Shown piece by piece: positions 35,502-47,139 of a stretch of 64,000 nucleotides of DNA. The stretch is from NCBI RefSeq assembly GCF_019800665.1, contig NZ_JAHVKO010000004.1, positions 186,001 to 250,000 of the forward strand, written 5' to 3'. Each line of letters starts with the position of its first letter. Within the stretch, counting starts at the first letter, position 1. The stretch comes from Microbulbifer agarilyticus. Its GTDB lineage: Bacteria > Pseudomonadota > Gammaproteobacteria > Pseudomonadales > Cellvibrionaceae. The notes beneath the pieces are model-generated. The model saw only the letters and a program-made list of their open reading frames with translations. It was not told the origin of the DNA and made no database searches. The position numbers and the translations under genes are program-made.

Positions 35502-36389
35502 TTAGTTTTTCTTATACAGGCCGGTACGGCCTTCCGGCGCGCGCCGAAAACGTTTGTATTCCCACTGATATTGTTCCGGCGCTTCGGCAATGCAGGCTTC
35601 CACGCCGCGGTTCAATGCCGCGAGCGATACCTTGGCCTCTTCGCTGTAAATGGCCTCTTCGGCCGGTAACAGCACCAACTCAAACCCCTGCTCCAGGCGC
35701 TTGGCGAAACCAAACACCACCTTGCAACCGGTGCGCTGGATCAGGTTGTAGGCGAGCGTCATGGTCAGGGTGGGATGGCCGAAAAACGGCGCGAACTCAC
35801 CGCCGGACAGATCCGGCTCCTGATCCGGCAGGACGCCGACGATACCACCGGCTTTCAACGCCTTGAGCAATGCCCGCACACCGCGCACATTGGTCGGCAC
35901 CAGGTTCGCGCCGGTTTTTTCACGGCCGGCGCGAATCAGGGAATCCAGTGCCTCAATCTTGGGTGGCGCATACAGGCTGGTGGTGGGGCCGACGGTGGCC
36001 AGGTACTGGCCGAAGATTTCCCAGTTGCCGATATGCGGCGCGAGTACCAATACGCCGCGCCCCTCGCTGACACCCTCGGTGAGCAACTGCTGGTTGCGGA
36101 TGCGTTCGATACTGTCTTCCGCCAGACTCCATGACTGGCGCCACAGGCTGGCGACTTCAAAACCCGTCATGGCGGTATTCACCACACTCTGACGAGCGAG
36201 CTGTTCGCGTGCTTTTTCCTGCATTTCCGGATAGCAATGTGCCAGATTGATGCGACTCACCCGCAGACTGTTTGCGCGGGTCGCGACGGCACAGTGGCCC
36301 GTGAAACCGCCGAGGCGCCGCGACCACTTGAGTGGCAGTTGTCCGATCAACTTCAAGGCGCCTGCGGCCAATTGCCCTTTGATATCCAA
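35502..36389 (-). CDS. LpxL/LpxM-like lauroyl acyltransferase
   Basis: This lysophospholipid-acyltransferase-fold enzyme would add a secondary acyl chain to lipid A precursors at the inner membrane. The catalytic HxxxxE motif is HIGNWE (about residue 118), followed by LYAPPKIEALDSLIRAGREK and GVLPDQEPDLSGGEFAPFFG. Length 295 is typical. The start is TTG at 36389 with AAGGA 8 nt upstream. It is divergent from glyQ. An acyltransferase of this type lies beside glyQS in Pseudomonas as well. Confidence 0.9.
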   Translation of the reverse strand: MDIKGQLAAGALKLIGQLPLKWSRRLGGFTGHCAVATRANSLRVSRINLAHCYPEMQEKAREQLARQSVVNTAMTGFEVASLWRQSWSLAEDSIERIRNQQLLTEGVSEGRGVLVLAPHIGNWEIFGQYLATVGPTTSLYAPPKIEALDSLIRAGREKTGANLVPTNVRGVRALLKALKAGGIVGVLPDQEPDLSGGEFAPFFGHPTLTMTLAYNLIQRTGCKVVFGFAKRLEQGFELVLLPAEEAIYSEEAKVSLAALNRGVEACIAEAPEQYQWEYKRFRRAPEGRTGLYKKN

Positions 36390-36493
36390 CCGTTACATCC
36401 TTCTTGTCAGGGCCTGAGCCCACTCATGTTCATGTTTTTTCCGGTGATCGTCTTATATAGGCCAGATTGTGGCCATCAAATCCCTGCGCGCTG

Positions 36494-36522
36494 TTTAGCG
36501 TGCAACCGGCTGCCGCTATAAT
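36494..36522 (+). promoter_or_regulatory. Probable sigma-70 promoter of glyQS
   Basis: A perfect TATAAT (36517-36522) is preceded at 17 bp by TTTAGC (36494-36499), a moderate -35. The glyQ start follows 44 bp downstream. Confidence 0.6.
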
Positions 36523-36565
36523 TGCGCCCCTTGTCTATTCCACCCAGCTGAAACCGGAGATTGTG

Positions 36566-37546
36566 GTGTCCGAGCAACAAACCAGCGGTTCTGCCCCTGC
36601 GCAGGATCTGAGCACCTTTCAGGGACTGATTTTTACCCTGCAGGAATACTGGGCGCGCCAAGGGTGCGTCATTCTACAGCCTCTGGATATGGAAGTGGGC
36701 GCTGGCACCTTCCACCCCGCAACCTTCCTGCGCGCCATCGGCCCGGAAACCTGGAATGCGGCCTATGTGCAGCCGTGCCGTCGCCCTACCGATGGCCGTT
36801 ACGGTGAGAACCCCAACCGCCTGCAGCACTACTACCAGTATCAGGTGGTAATGAAGCCGTCGCCGTCGAATATCCAGGAACTCTACCTGGACAGCCTGCG
36901 CGCACTGGGTATCGACCCCGCGGTACACGACATTCGTTTTGTTGAAGATAACTGGGAATCCCCGACCCTGGGTGCCTGGGGTCTCGGCTGGGAAGTTTGG
37001 CTGAACGGTATGGAAGTGACCCAGTTCACCTACTTCCAGCAAGTCGGCGGCATCGAATGCTATCCGGTTACCGGCGAGATCACTTACGGTATCGAGCGTA
37101 TTGCCATGTACCTGCAGGGCGTGGAATCCATCTACGACCTGGTATGGACCCGCGATGCGGAAGGCAACGCGGTGACCTACGGTGACGTTTTCCACCAGAA
37201 CGAAGTGGAAATGTCCCACTACAACTTTGAGCACGCGGATGTCGAATTCCTGTTCGCGACCTTCGATCACTGCGAGCGCGAAAGCCAGCGCCTGATCGAA
37301 CTGGGCCTGCCGCTGCCTGCATACGAGCAGGTAATGAAAGCTTCCCACGCGTTTAATTTGCTGGACGCGCGCCACGCGATTTCCGTCACCGAGCGCCAGC
37401 GCTTTATTCTGCGTGTGCGCACCCTGGCGCGGGCAGTCGCCCAGGCCTATTTTGACGCGCGCCATGCGCTCGGTTTCCCACTGGCAACCGAACAGGCTCG
37501 CAACGACGTACTTGCTCAACTCGATGCGCAGAAGGAGAAGAAGTAA
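36566..37546 (+). CDS. glyQ: Glycyl-tRNA synthetase alpha subunit
   Basis: GlyQ is the catalytic alpha subunit of the tetrameric bacterial glycyl-tRNA synthetase. The sequence from [19 protein letters not shown] through [14 protein letters not shown] and [19 protein letters not shown] is nearly invariant in the family. The start is GTG at 36566, supported by GGAG 6 nt upstream; a neighbouring GTG at 36563 is too close to the ribosome site. The product is 326 aa. Its TAA overlaps the glyS ATG by one base, which implies coupled translation and balanced subunits. Confidence 0.98.
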   Translation: MSEQQTSGSAPAQDLSTFQGLIFTLQEYWARQGCVILQPLDMEVGAGTFHPATFLRAIGPETWNAAYVQPCRRPTDGRYGENPNRLQHYYQYQVVMKPSPSNIQELYLDSLRALGIDPAVHDIRFVEDNWESPTLGAWGLGWEVWLNGMEVTQFTYFQQVGGIECYPVTGEITYGIERIAMYLQGVESIYDLVWTRDAEGNAVTYGDVFHQNEVEMSHYNFEHADVEFLFATFDHCERESQRLIELGLPLPAYEQVMKASHAFNLLDARHAISVTERQRFILRVRTLARAVAQAYFDARHALGFPLATEQARNDVLAQLDAQKEKK

Positions 37547-39627
37547 TGGCTCAGGATTTTCTGGTTGAGCTGGGCACCGAAGAGCTGCCCCCAAAAGCGC
37601 TGCACAAATTGATGCAAGCCTTCGCCGCAGGTATCGAACAGGGTCTCAAAGACGCTGAGCTCGCATACGGCGAGGTAAATGCGTTTGCCAGCCCGCGCCG
37701 CCTGGCAGTGTCGGTGAGCGACCTGGCCGAGCAACAGCAAGATAAACAAATCGAAAAGCACGGCCCCGCCGTGGCCGCGGCGTTTGATAAGGACGGCAAC
37801 CCGACCAAGGCCGCGCAGGGTTTCGCGCGCGGTGCCGGCGTCAGCGTTGACGAGCTTGCGCGCGTGCAAACCGACAAGGGCGAACGCCTGGCATTTATCA
37901 GCGAACAGAAAGGCGCAGCGACCCAGGACCTGCTGGGTGACATCGTCAACAAATCCCTGGCGCAACTGCCTATTCCAAAACGCATGCGCTGGGGTGCACG
38001 CAAAGAAGAATTCGTACGCCCGGTCCACTGGCTGATCATGCTGTTCGGCAATCAGGTTGTGGATGCCGAGGTACTCGGACTGAAAGCCGGCAACACCACC
38101 CGCGGTCACCGCTTCCACTGTAACCGCGAACTCACCGTGGCCTCTGCCAACGATTACGTTCAGCAATTGCGCGATCCCGGCTTCGTGATTGTGGACTTCG
38201 CCACGCGCAAGGAAATGATCCGTGAGCAGGTTCAGGCGGAAGCCAATAATGTAAACGGTGTGGCGGTAATCGATGACGATCTGCTGGACGAAGTGACGGC
38301 ACTCGTCGAGTGGCCGGTGGCGCTGACCGGACGCTTCGAGAAGCGCTTCCTCGAGGTTCCCGCAGAAGCACTCATTTCTTCGATGAAGGAACACCAGAAA
38401 TATTTCCATGTGGTGGACGAAGACGGCAAGTTGATGCCGTTCTTTATTACCGTCTCCAATATCGAAAGCACCGACGCCAAGCAGGTGATCGAAGGTAACG
38501 AGCGTGTGATCCGTCCGCGCCTTTCCGATGCTGCCTTCTTTTTCGAAACGGATAAAAAAACCAGCCTCGAAGCGCGCCGTGAAAAGCTCAAGTCCATCGT
38601 GTTCCAGCAAAAGCTGGGAACCGTTTACGACAAGACCGAGCGCCTGGCCAAATTGGCGGCAGCGATCGCCGAGAAGCTGAACGGCGACGCAGCGCTCGCG
38701 GAGCGCGCGGCAAAACTGTGTAAGTCGGACCTGGTTACCGAAATGGTATTTGAGTTCGCGGATATGCAAGGCATCGCCGGCTATTACTATGCAGAAAACG
38801 ATGGCGAACAACTCGACGTGGCCAAGGCCATGTATGAGCAATACATGCCAAAGTTTGCCGGCGATGAATTGCCGCAAACCGAGACCGGCACCATCGTCGC
38901 CCTGGCCGATCGCATCGATACCCTGGTCGGTATCTTCGGTATTGGCCAGCCACCCAGCGGCTCACGCGACCCATTCGCGCTGCGCCGTGCCAGCCTTGGC
39001 GTGTTGCGTCTGCTGGTAGAAAAGAATATCGATCTGGATTTGCGCGAACTGCTCACCCTGGCCCGCGATGGTTATCCGCGCACCGCACTGGCCGAGTACG
39101 ACAATGTGGTTGAGCAAACCCTCGCTTACATGATCGAGCGCTTCCGCGCCCGTTATGAAGACGCCGGTATCAAGGCCGAAGTATTCCTCGCGGTATCCGC
39201 ACGCAAGCTGTCGCGTCCACTGGATATCGACAACCGGGTGAAGGCGGTGCACAGCTTCAGCCAGCTGCCAGAAGCGGAAGCGCTGGCGGCAGCCAACAAG
39301 CGTGTATCCAATATCCTCGCCAAGCTCGACGGCCCCGCGCCGAACGAGGTCGATCAGGCGCTGCTGGAAGAAGATGCAGAAAAGGCACTGTATCTGGCGG
39401 TGCGCGATGCCGCTGACGCCGTAAACCCGCTGTATGCCGAAGCCCGTTTTGAAGAGGGTCTCGCCGGCCTGTCCGGTTTGCGCGACACGGTCGATGCCTT
39501 CTTTGACGGCGTAATGGTTATGGCCGAGGATGAAAAGCTGCGCAACAACCGCCTGGCCCTGCTGGCTCAGTTGCGCGGACTCTTCCTGGAAGCGGCAGAC
39601 ATTTCACTGCTGGCACCGGCGAAGTAA
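37546..39627 (+). CDS. glyS: Glycyl-tRNA synthetase beta subunit
   Basis: GlyS is the tRNA-binding beta subunit. It begins [19 protein letters not shown] and carries the family blocks FASPRRLAV, RMRWG, VRPVHWLIMLFG and GHRFHCN, with a C-terminal anticodon-binding domain. The HD-like middle region includes KSDLVTEMVFEFADMQG. Length 693 is standard. It is fused by a one-base overlap to glyQ and followed after 10 bp by gmhB. Confidence 0.98.
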   Translation: MAQDFLVELGTEELPPKALHKLMQAFAAGIEQGLKDAELAYGEVNAFASPRRLAVSVSDLAEQQQDKQIEKHGPAVAAAFDKDGNPTKAAQGFARGAGVSVDELARVQTDKGERLAFISEQKGAATQDLLGDIVNKSLAQLPIPKRMRWGARKEEFVRPVHWLIMLFGNQVVDAEVLGLKAGNTTRGHRFHCNRELTVASANDYVQQLRDPGFVIVDFATRKEMIREQVQAEANNVNGVAVIDDDLLDEVTALVEWPVALTGRFEKRFLEVPAEALISSMKEHQKYFHVVDEDGKLMPFFITVSNIESTDAKQVIEGNERVIRPRLSDAAFFFETDKKTSLEARREKLKSIVFQQKLGTVYDKTERLAKLAAAIAEKLNGDAALAERAAKLCKSDLVTEMVFEFADMQGIAGYYYAENDGEQLDVAKAMYEQYMPKFAGDELPQTETGTIVALADRIDTLVGIFGIGQPPSGSRDPFALRRASLGVLRLLVEKNIDLDLRELLTLARDGYPRTALAEYDNVVEQTLAYMIERFRARYEDAGIKAEVFLAVSARKLSRPLDIDNRVKAVHSFSQLPEAEALAAANKRVSNILAKLDGPAPNEVDQALLEEDAEKALYLAVRDAADAVNPLYAEARFEEGLAGLSGLRDTVDAFFDGVMVMAEDEKLRNNRLALLAQLRGLFLEAADISLLAPAK

Positions 39628-39637
39628 AGCGCAGGCT

Positions 39638-40186
39638 ATGAGCATTATTGTTCTCGATCGCGACGGCGTCATCAATCAGCCCAACGGTAACCATGTTACC
39701 TGTGCGGCGGAGTGGGCGCCGATACCTGGCAGCATCGAAGCAATGGCGCGTCTCAGCCAGGCCGGCCATCAGCTGGTGATTGCCACCAATCAAAGTGGCC
39801 TCGCCAGCGGCCTGTTTGATCTGGACGATCTGGAAGCCATTCACGCGATGTTGCGCGAACAGGTAGAAGATGCCGGCGGCGAAGTCGCCGGCATCTTCTA
39901 CTGCCCGCACAGTGACGAGGACAACTGCCGCTGCCGCAAGCCGAAAACCGGTTTGCTCGACGCTATCGAAGCGGAATTTGATGTGAGTTTGCACGACTGT
40001 TTTTTTGTCGGCGACCGCGCCAAAGACCTCTACTGTGCCGTGGCCAAGGGTTGTAAACCGGTGCTGCTTCAGACCGGCTGCGGTCAACAAACGCTGGCGG
40101 AGCTGATGCAGAACCCAGATGCGAGTCTCGCTGAGACCCGGGTGATGCAAAACCTCGCCGAATTTGCCGACTTCATTCTGTCTTAG
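39638..40186 (+). CDS. gmhB: D-glycero-beta-D-manno-heptose-1,7-bisphosphate 7-phosphatase
   Basis: GmhB removes the 7-phosphate during ADP-heptose synthesis for lipopolysaccharide core. It is a HAD phosphatase with catalytic aspartates in VLDRDGVIN (Asp7 and Asp9), TNQSG as motif II, a zinc loop (CPHSDEDNCRCRKP) and GDRAKDL as motif III. The start is ATG at 39638, giving 182 aa. It follows glyS by 10 bp, a linkage seen in Pseudomonas. A 12-bp palindrome GGCGCATGCGCC follows shortly after the stop and may be a weak terminator. Confidence 0.95.
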   Translation: MSIIVLDRDGVINQPNGNHVTCAAEWAPIPGSIEAMARLSQAGHQLVIATNQSGLASGLFDLDDLEAIHAMLREQVEDAGGEVAGIFYCPHSDEDNCRCRKPKTGLLDAIEAEFDVSLHDCFFVGDRAKDLYCAVAKGCKPVLLQTGCGQQTLAELMQNPDASLAETRVMQNLAEFADFILS

Positions 40187-40419
40187 GCGATCGCTGTTGG
40201 CGCATGCGCCGACGGCATTCATCCATTTCGCAGCCGTACTACGCGCGCAAGCTTCTTCAATAACTCATCTATTTATCAGCTGCCCGCAGCGCGGTGATTA
40301 AGCGTATTTCCGCCGTAGCTTTCCACTAGAGTGTTAGCAGGCCAATCACAATTCTCTCTTGTATTCGCAGGCGCGGATACGAACAATGGCGCCCCCGCAG
40401 CCAAACCGGAGTTTTTCCC

Positions 40420-41607
40420 GTGCATCAATTAGTTCTCAACCCACGTGCCGAGCGCCGTCTGAAGATGGGGCACCTGTGGATTTACAGCAACGAGGTGGAC
40501 ACCAAGCGCAGTCCGCTAAAGGGAATCGAGCCCGGCAGTCAATGTGAAGTTCTGGATAGTAATGGCAAGAGCCAGGGTTATGCGCTGGTTAATCCAAATC
40601 AACTGATCTGTGCGCGTCTGGTGTCGCGCAAGGGTGCGTTCACGCGTAAGACTTTGCAGCGGCGACTGGAGCAGGCTCTGGCTTTGCGCGAGCGGTACTT
40701 CGATCATCCCAGTTACCGTATGGTGTATGGAGACTCCGACGGCTTGCCGGGCCTTGTGGTGGATCGCTTTGGTGGTTATCTGGTGGTACAAATCAGTAGC
40801 TGGGGCATGGAGCTGTTTTGCGAAGACATTGTGAATGCACTGCAGGCACTGTGTAAGCCACAGGGTATTTTGCTGCGCAACGATCACCAGGGTCGCAAGG
40901 TGGAAGAACTACCCGAATTGTGTGAAGTCGCTTACGGTGAAGTGCCGCAGATGGTGCCATTTGAGGAAAATGGGGTACCGCTGTTGGCGCCGGTGTACCA
41001 GGGACAGAAGACGGGTTGGTTTTACGATCACCGCGACAATCGCGCCCATTTAAACCGCTGGGTGAAAGGCCGTCGCGTGCTGGATCTGTTTTCCTATGCC
41101 GGCGGTTGGGGTGTGCAAGCACTTGCTCACGGCGCTGCAGAAGTAACCTGCGTGGATGCGTCCGGTCAGGCACTGGACTGGTGCGAGGAAAATGCTGCGC
41201 TCAACAAGCGCAAAGAAGATCTGATTACCATTCAGGGCAAGGCGATCGATGCGATGAAATCGTTGATCGCCAGTGGCGAACGTTACGATGCGGTGGTGCT
41301 GGATCCGCCGGCGTTTATTAAACGCCGCAAGGATCAGAAGTCCGGCGAGGCGGCCTATCGACATATCAATGAGCTGGCGCTGCGCCTGCTTGAGAAGAAT
41401 GGGGTGTTGGTGAGTGCCTCCTGCTCCATGCACCTGGCATCGGATACCCTGCTGGAAATCCTGCGTGGGGCTGGTCGCCACCTGGACAAGAATATCAGCG
41501 TCATCGGCAGTGGCGGTCAGGGTGCGGATCACCCGGTACACCCGGCGATTGCAGAGACACGCTATCTCAAGGCGCACTTTGTGCACCTGAGCGGCACGCT
41601 GCAATAG
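40420..41607 (+). CDS. rlmI: 23S rRNA m5C1962 methyltransferase RlmI-like
   Basis: This class I SAM-dependent methyltransferase has an N-terminal PUA domain (HQLVLNPRAERRLKMGHLW) and the RlmI/YccW core: GWFYDHRDNRAHL, motif I LDLFSYAGGWGVQAL, CVDASGQALDWCEEN and the catalytic-region DPPAFIK with ASCSMH. Length 395 matches RlmI. The start is GTG at 40420, with GGAG about 10 nt upstream. It stands alone between gmhB and a bidirectional terminator at 41623-41652. Confidence 0.92.
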   Translation: MHQLVLNPRAERRLKMGHLWIYSNEVDTKRSPLKGIEPGSQCEVLDSNGKSQGYALVNPNQLICARLVSRKGAFTRKTLQRRLEQALALRERYFDHPSYRMVYGDSDGLPGLVVDRFGGYLVVQISSWGMELFCEDIVNALQALCKPQGILLRNDHQGRKVEELPELCEVAYGEVPQMVPFEENGVPLLAPVYQGQKTGWFYDHRDNRAHLNRWVKGRRVLDLFSYAGGWGVQALAHGAAEVTCVDASGQALDWCEENAALNKRKEDLITIQGKAIDAMKSLIASGERYDAVVLDPPAFIKRRKDQKSGEAAYRHINELALRLLEKNGVLVSASCSMHLASDTLLEILRGAGRHLDKNISVIGSGGQGADHPVHPAIAETRYLKAHFVHLSGTLQ

Positions 41608-41622
41608 TTATTGTTGAGACAT

Positions 41623-41652
41623 AAAAAAACCCGGCAATGGCCGGGTTTTTTT
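41623..41652. terminator. Bidirectional rho-independent terminator
   Basis: CCCGGC and GCCGGG arms around AAT are flanked by seven A and seven T. It separates the convergent rlmI and FecA-like receptor genes. Confidence 0.92.
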
Positions 41653-41672
41653 ATGTCGTGCAACTTCAGGAA

Positions 41673-43838
41673 TTAGAAACTGTAAGTCACACCAACAGAA
41701 GCGGTACGCGGGCGATTGGCGCGCGCACCATCTGGGGCACGGTTGATAATCGCCTGCTCGTCCAGCAGGTTGTCGATCTTCAGGTAGCCTGCCAGATCTT
41801 CGCTGAAGTCGTAGTGCGCAGCCGCATCGACTACCCACAGGGACTCGGTGCGCGCGAACTGGTCGACGTCGCCGCGATTACAGGCGTTATCGACACACAT
41901 GTCATCCTGATAGGCGGCAGTCAGGTTTACACGCCATTCGGCACCGCTATCGATACCGGTGGTGACCGCAAATACGTTCTCCGGCAGGTAGGCGAAGTTG
42001 TCTCCCGCAAGGATGTCTTCCGCCACATTGTCGCGAGTGATTTCAGCATCGGTCCAGGTGTAGCTGGCGCTCAGCGGAATCAGCCAACCGTTCGCCAGCG
42101 ACCATTCGGTTGCCACCAGAGCCTCAACACCTTTAATTTCTGATTCACCCAATGCGTAGGTGCCACTGTCGTCACCGTTTGCGCACGGAACGGCCACGGA
42201 ACAGTTTTGTACGGTGCTTTCGTAATCGCTGTAGAAGGCGATCACTTCGGTACGCAGGCTACCATTGTCGAAGCGCGCGCCCCACTCGTAGTTAGAGGAC
42301 AGGTCTCCGGCCTCGCCGTCAGAAGCGCCGGAACCGGGAGGCGCAAAGCCGCGGTGGGCTCCAGCCAGCAAGGTAACGGATTCGGTCAGCTGATAGGTCA
42401 GACCCAGGCCCGGTAACCATTCGCTCAGGGAATTTTCGCGGTAGCTGCCTTTTTCGCTGCGGTCGACATCGTTGTAACGCTGCTGTGAGGTTTCGATATC
42501 TTCGTAGCGCAGTGTGGCGGTCAATGCGAGGGCATCATTTACCTGAATCTGGTCATACACGAACAGGGACGTGGCATCTGCTTTACCGATGCGGTTGTTG
42601 CTCGAGCTAGGGTCGGTGATGTCGACAAATACGAGTTCGCCATTAACCTGGTTGTAGTTATCGACCGGCTGGAAACGGTCGATATCGTCGTAGTGATCGC
42701 GCACGCCGAATTCCAGATCATGGGCGATGGTGCCGGTCTGGAACTGCCAGTTAGCACTTACTTGCAGACCGCGGGATACGTAGGTGCGGTCGTTGTGTTT
42801 GATACCAACACCCTCGTAGTCCAAGGTCCCGTCAAGCACGGCCTGTGCATCGGGATCGCCAGCATTGGCTGCATCGATCAGGCCGCCGAGGCTCACCTTG
42901 AACCAGTCGCGCTTGAATTTGTTGTAATAGGCCTGGGTGTTCAGGCTGAAGCTTTCACTGAGAGCAATGGAGTGGTTCAGCTGTACGGTGCTGTGGCGGT
43001 TTTCGATCTCGTCTAGGGCACTGATGCCATAGCGGCGATTCGGATCGGCGGCGAAATCGGCGTCGGTGAGACCGAGGTAGCTCATGCCAGACTCTTCTTC
43101 CGAGTACTGCAACTTCACGTCCAGCTGCTGAGCGTACTTGGCTCCTTCGGCGGAGTTCAGGCGGCCTTTTAGCAGGTAGTCTTCCTTGTTGATATCGGCG
43201 CTGTCAGCGCGATCGATGTCACGGAAACCGTCTGCGCGTTGCTGGTGGGTTTCGATCAACCAGCCAGTGGTTTCGGTGCTGTCACCGTAATAGGTGTGCA
43301 GTCGGTTCTCGCCAAACTGACCCGCTTCCAGTTGTACCTTGCCAGTAGATTCGCTGGGGATTTGCGTACTGATCATATTCACCGCACCGCCAACAGTGAA
43401 CGGTCCGTACTTCAGTGTAGATGGGCCCTTGAGTACTTCGATGCTGCTCAGGCGACCAGCGGTCGGGAAGTAGTAGGCCTCGGGCGCGGAATATGGAGCC
43501 GGCGCAACCAACACACCGTCTTCCATCAAAGAGATCTTGCCGGAACGGCCACCATCGGCGCCGCGAATACCAATGTTTGGACGCAGGCCATAGCCGTCTT
43601 CTTCACGCAGGTAGACGCCCGGTACCGCACGCATCATGCGGTTGATATCAACAAACTCGAACTTTTCCAGATCTTCAGCGCTTACCAGATGCGCTGAACC
43701 TGGGAGTTTTTCGATCTGCGTGGTGTCGCCGAGAACGGAAATCGTTTCCAGAGTTTCGGTTTTTTCTTCAGCGAAAGCGCCGGTGCTCAGGCTTGCGAGC
43801 AGGGCAACAGAGATCGGGGCGAGGGTAAAGCGGGCCAA
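41673..43838 (-). CDS. TonB-dependent receptor, FecA-like iron transporter
   Basis: This outer-membrane receptor probably imports ferric siderophore or ferric citrate. It has a signal peptide (FTLAPISVALLASLSTGAFA), a plug domain with GADGGRSGKISLMEDGV, PYSAPEAYYFPTAGRLSSIE and VLKGPSTLKYGPFTVGG, and a beta-barrel ending ASVGVTYSF. The wording follows FecA rather than the first receptor here. I place the start at TTG 43838, because AAGGAG lies 6 nt upstream. The ATG at 43865 has no ribosome site and nearly touches the Fur box. Iron-dependent repression by Fur is expected. Confidence 0.9.
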   Translation of the reverse strand: MARFTLAPISVALLASLSTGAFAEEKTETLETISVLGDTTQIEKLPGSAHLVSAEDLEKFEFVDINRMMRAVPGVYLREEDGYGLRPNIGIRGADGGRSGKISLMEDGVLVAPAPYSAPEAYYFPTAGRLSSIEVLKGPSTLKYGPFTVGGAVNMISTQIPSESTGKVQLEAGQFGENRLHTYYGDSTETTGWLIETHQQRADGFRDIDRADSADINKEDYLLKGRLNSAEGAKYAQQLDVKLQYSEEESGMSYLGLTDADFAADPNRRYGISALDEIENRHSTVQLNHSIALSESFSLNTQAYYNKFKRDWFKVSLGGLIDAANAGDPDAQAVLDGTLDYEGVGIKHNDRTYVSRGLQVSANWQFQTGTIAHDLEFGVRDHYDDIDRFQPVDNYNQVNGELVFVDITDPSSSNNRIGKADATSLFVYDQIQVNDALALTATLRYEDIETSQQRYNDVDRSEKGSYRENSLSEWLPGLGLTYQLTESVTLLAGAHRGFAPPGSGASDGEAGDLSSNYEWGARFDNGSLRTEVIAFYSDYESTVQNCSVAVPCANGDDSGTYALGESEIKGVEALVATEWSLANGWLIPLSASYTWTDAEITRDNVAEDILAGDNFAYLPENVFAVTTGIDSGAEWRVNLTAAYQDDMCVDNACNRGDVDQFARTESLWVVDAAAHYDFSEDLAGYLKIDNLLDEQAIINRAPDGARANRPRTASVGVTYSF

Positions 43839-43872
43839 GTGACGCTCCTTGTGTACATCTCTCATTACGATA

Positions 43873-43891
43873 GTTAATGAGAATTATTATA
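43873..43891. promoter_or_regulatory. Fur box upstream of the FecA-like receptor
   Basis: GTTAATGAGAATTATTATA matches the 19-bp Fur consensus GATAATGATAATCATTATC at 15 of 19 positions. It lies 35 bp upstream of the chosen TTG start and overlaps the likely promoter. Confidence 0.85.
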
Positions 43892-44044
43892 TTTTACAAA
43901 GCGATCTTTGTCACTGTGTAGAACTCTGTTTTTGTGGAACTTTCGTGCCAATTTTCGGTCCCCGATCGACTGGATGTTCGGTTAGGAGCCACTGGCGCGG
44001 GAAGCTACCATCTGCTACTGCATCGACATAATTCGGGAGTTGTT

Positions 44045-44515
44045 ATGCTGAGACCCTTGCAGGAATCGGATATAGAACGACTGCTACAGCTATGGCTTTT
44101 TCTGGCATCTACGGCACACCCGAGCCTTCCTGTTAGTTATTGGTCAGAACAGGGCCGCGCCATGCGGCGCAAGCTCAGGGCACAGTGCGGCCCGTGGAAC
44201 CGTGGTGAGCCGGCAGCTGACGTGCACTGGGTGTATGCACGCCCTGGCAGTGCCACCGCCGAGGGACTGGTAACCGTGGGTGATGATCATCAGGTGCAGA
44301 CGATTTTTGTGTCGCCAGGCGAGCAGGGGCACGGTGTTGGCAGCGAGTTAATGGAACAGGCCAAGTTCGGCCAGGTTGAGCTCACATCGGTGGTGCTGGA
44401 GGAAAACTTGCGCGGCCGCTACTTCTTACAGCAGCACGGCTTTGCCGAATTGGAGCGGACTTTCAATGCAAGCGCCGGCCAGGATGAGATCGTGATGCGC
44501 TGCCGGCTAACATAA
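44045..44515 (+). CDS. GNAT-family N-acetyltransferase
   Basis: This 156-residue acetyltransferase has LRPLQESDIERLLQLW at the start and the acetyl-CoA loop VSPGEQGHGVGSELMEQAK, then a C-terminal half with VVLEENLRGRYFLQQHGF. It is of the small-substrate GNAT type; the acceptor is unknown. The start is ATG at 44045, preceded by GGAG with a 5-nt spacer. It is divergent from the Fur-regulated receptor, and the gene ends just before a bidirectional terminator shared with gyrB. Confidence 0.88.
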   Translation: MLRPLQESDIERLLQLWLFLASTAHPSLPVSYWSEQGRAMRRKLRAQCGPWNRGEPAADVHWVYARPGSATAEGLVTVGDDHQVQTIFVSPGEQGHGVGSELMEQAKFGQVELTSVVLEENLRGRYFLQQHGFAELERTFNASAGQDEIVMRCRLT

Positions 44516-44533
44516 AGTAAACACTTACTTACC

Positions 44534-44567
44534 AAAAAGCCCGTGTGGTTGTTACCGCACGGGCTTT
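44534..44567. terminator. Bidirectional terminator between the acetyltransferase gene and gyrB
   Basis: AAAGCCCGTG (44536-44545) pairs perfectly with CACGGGCTTT (44558-44567) around a 12-nt loop. On the minus strand, the gyrB direction, the stem runs straight into five T. On the plus strand the T-run is short. Confidence 0.75.
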
Positions 44568-44596
44568 CGATTGTGAGATTAGCAGTAGGGGTGACT

Positions 44597-47065
<2,469 letters not shown>

Positions 47066-47139
47066 CTAGAAATAAATGCGTTTTTGTTTTTCGGGCGTCC
47101 GCCAACAAAGGCAAACACCGAGGTTCGAATTCTTAACAG

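Noticed and set aside
37516..38877. 453-codon open frame on the minus strand
   Set aside because: It is antisense to glyS, which is complete and conserved.
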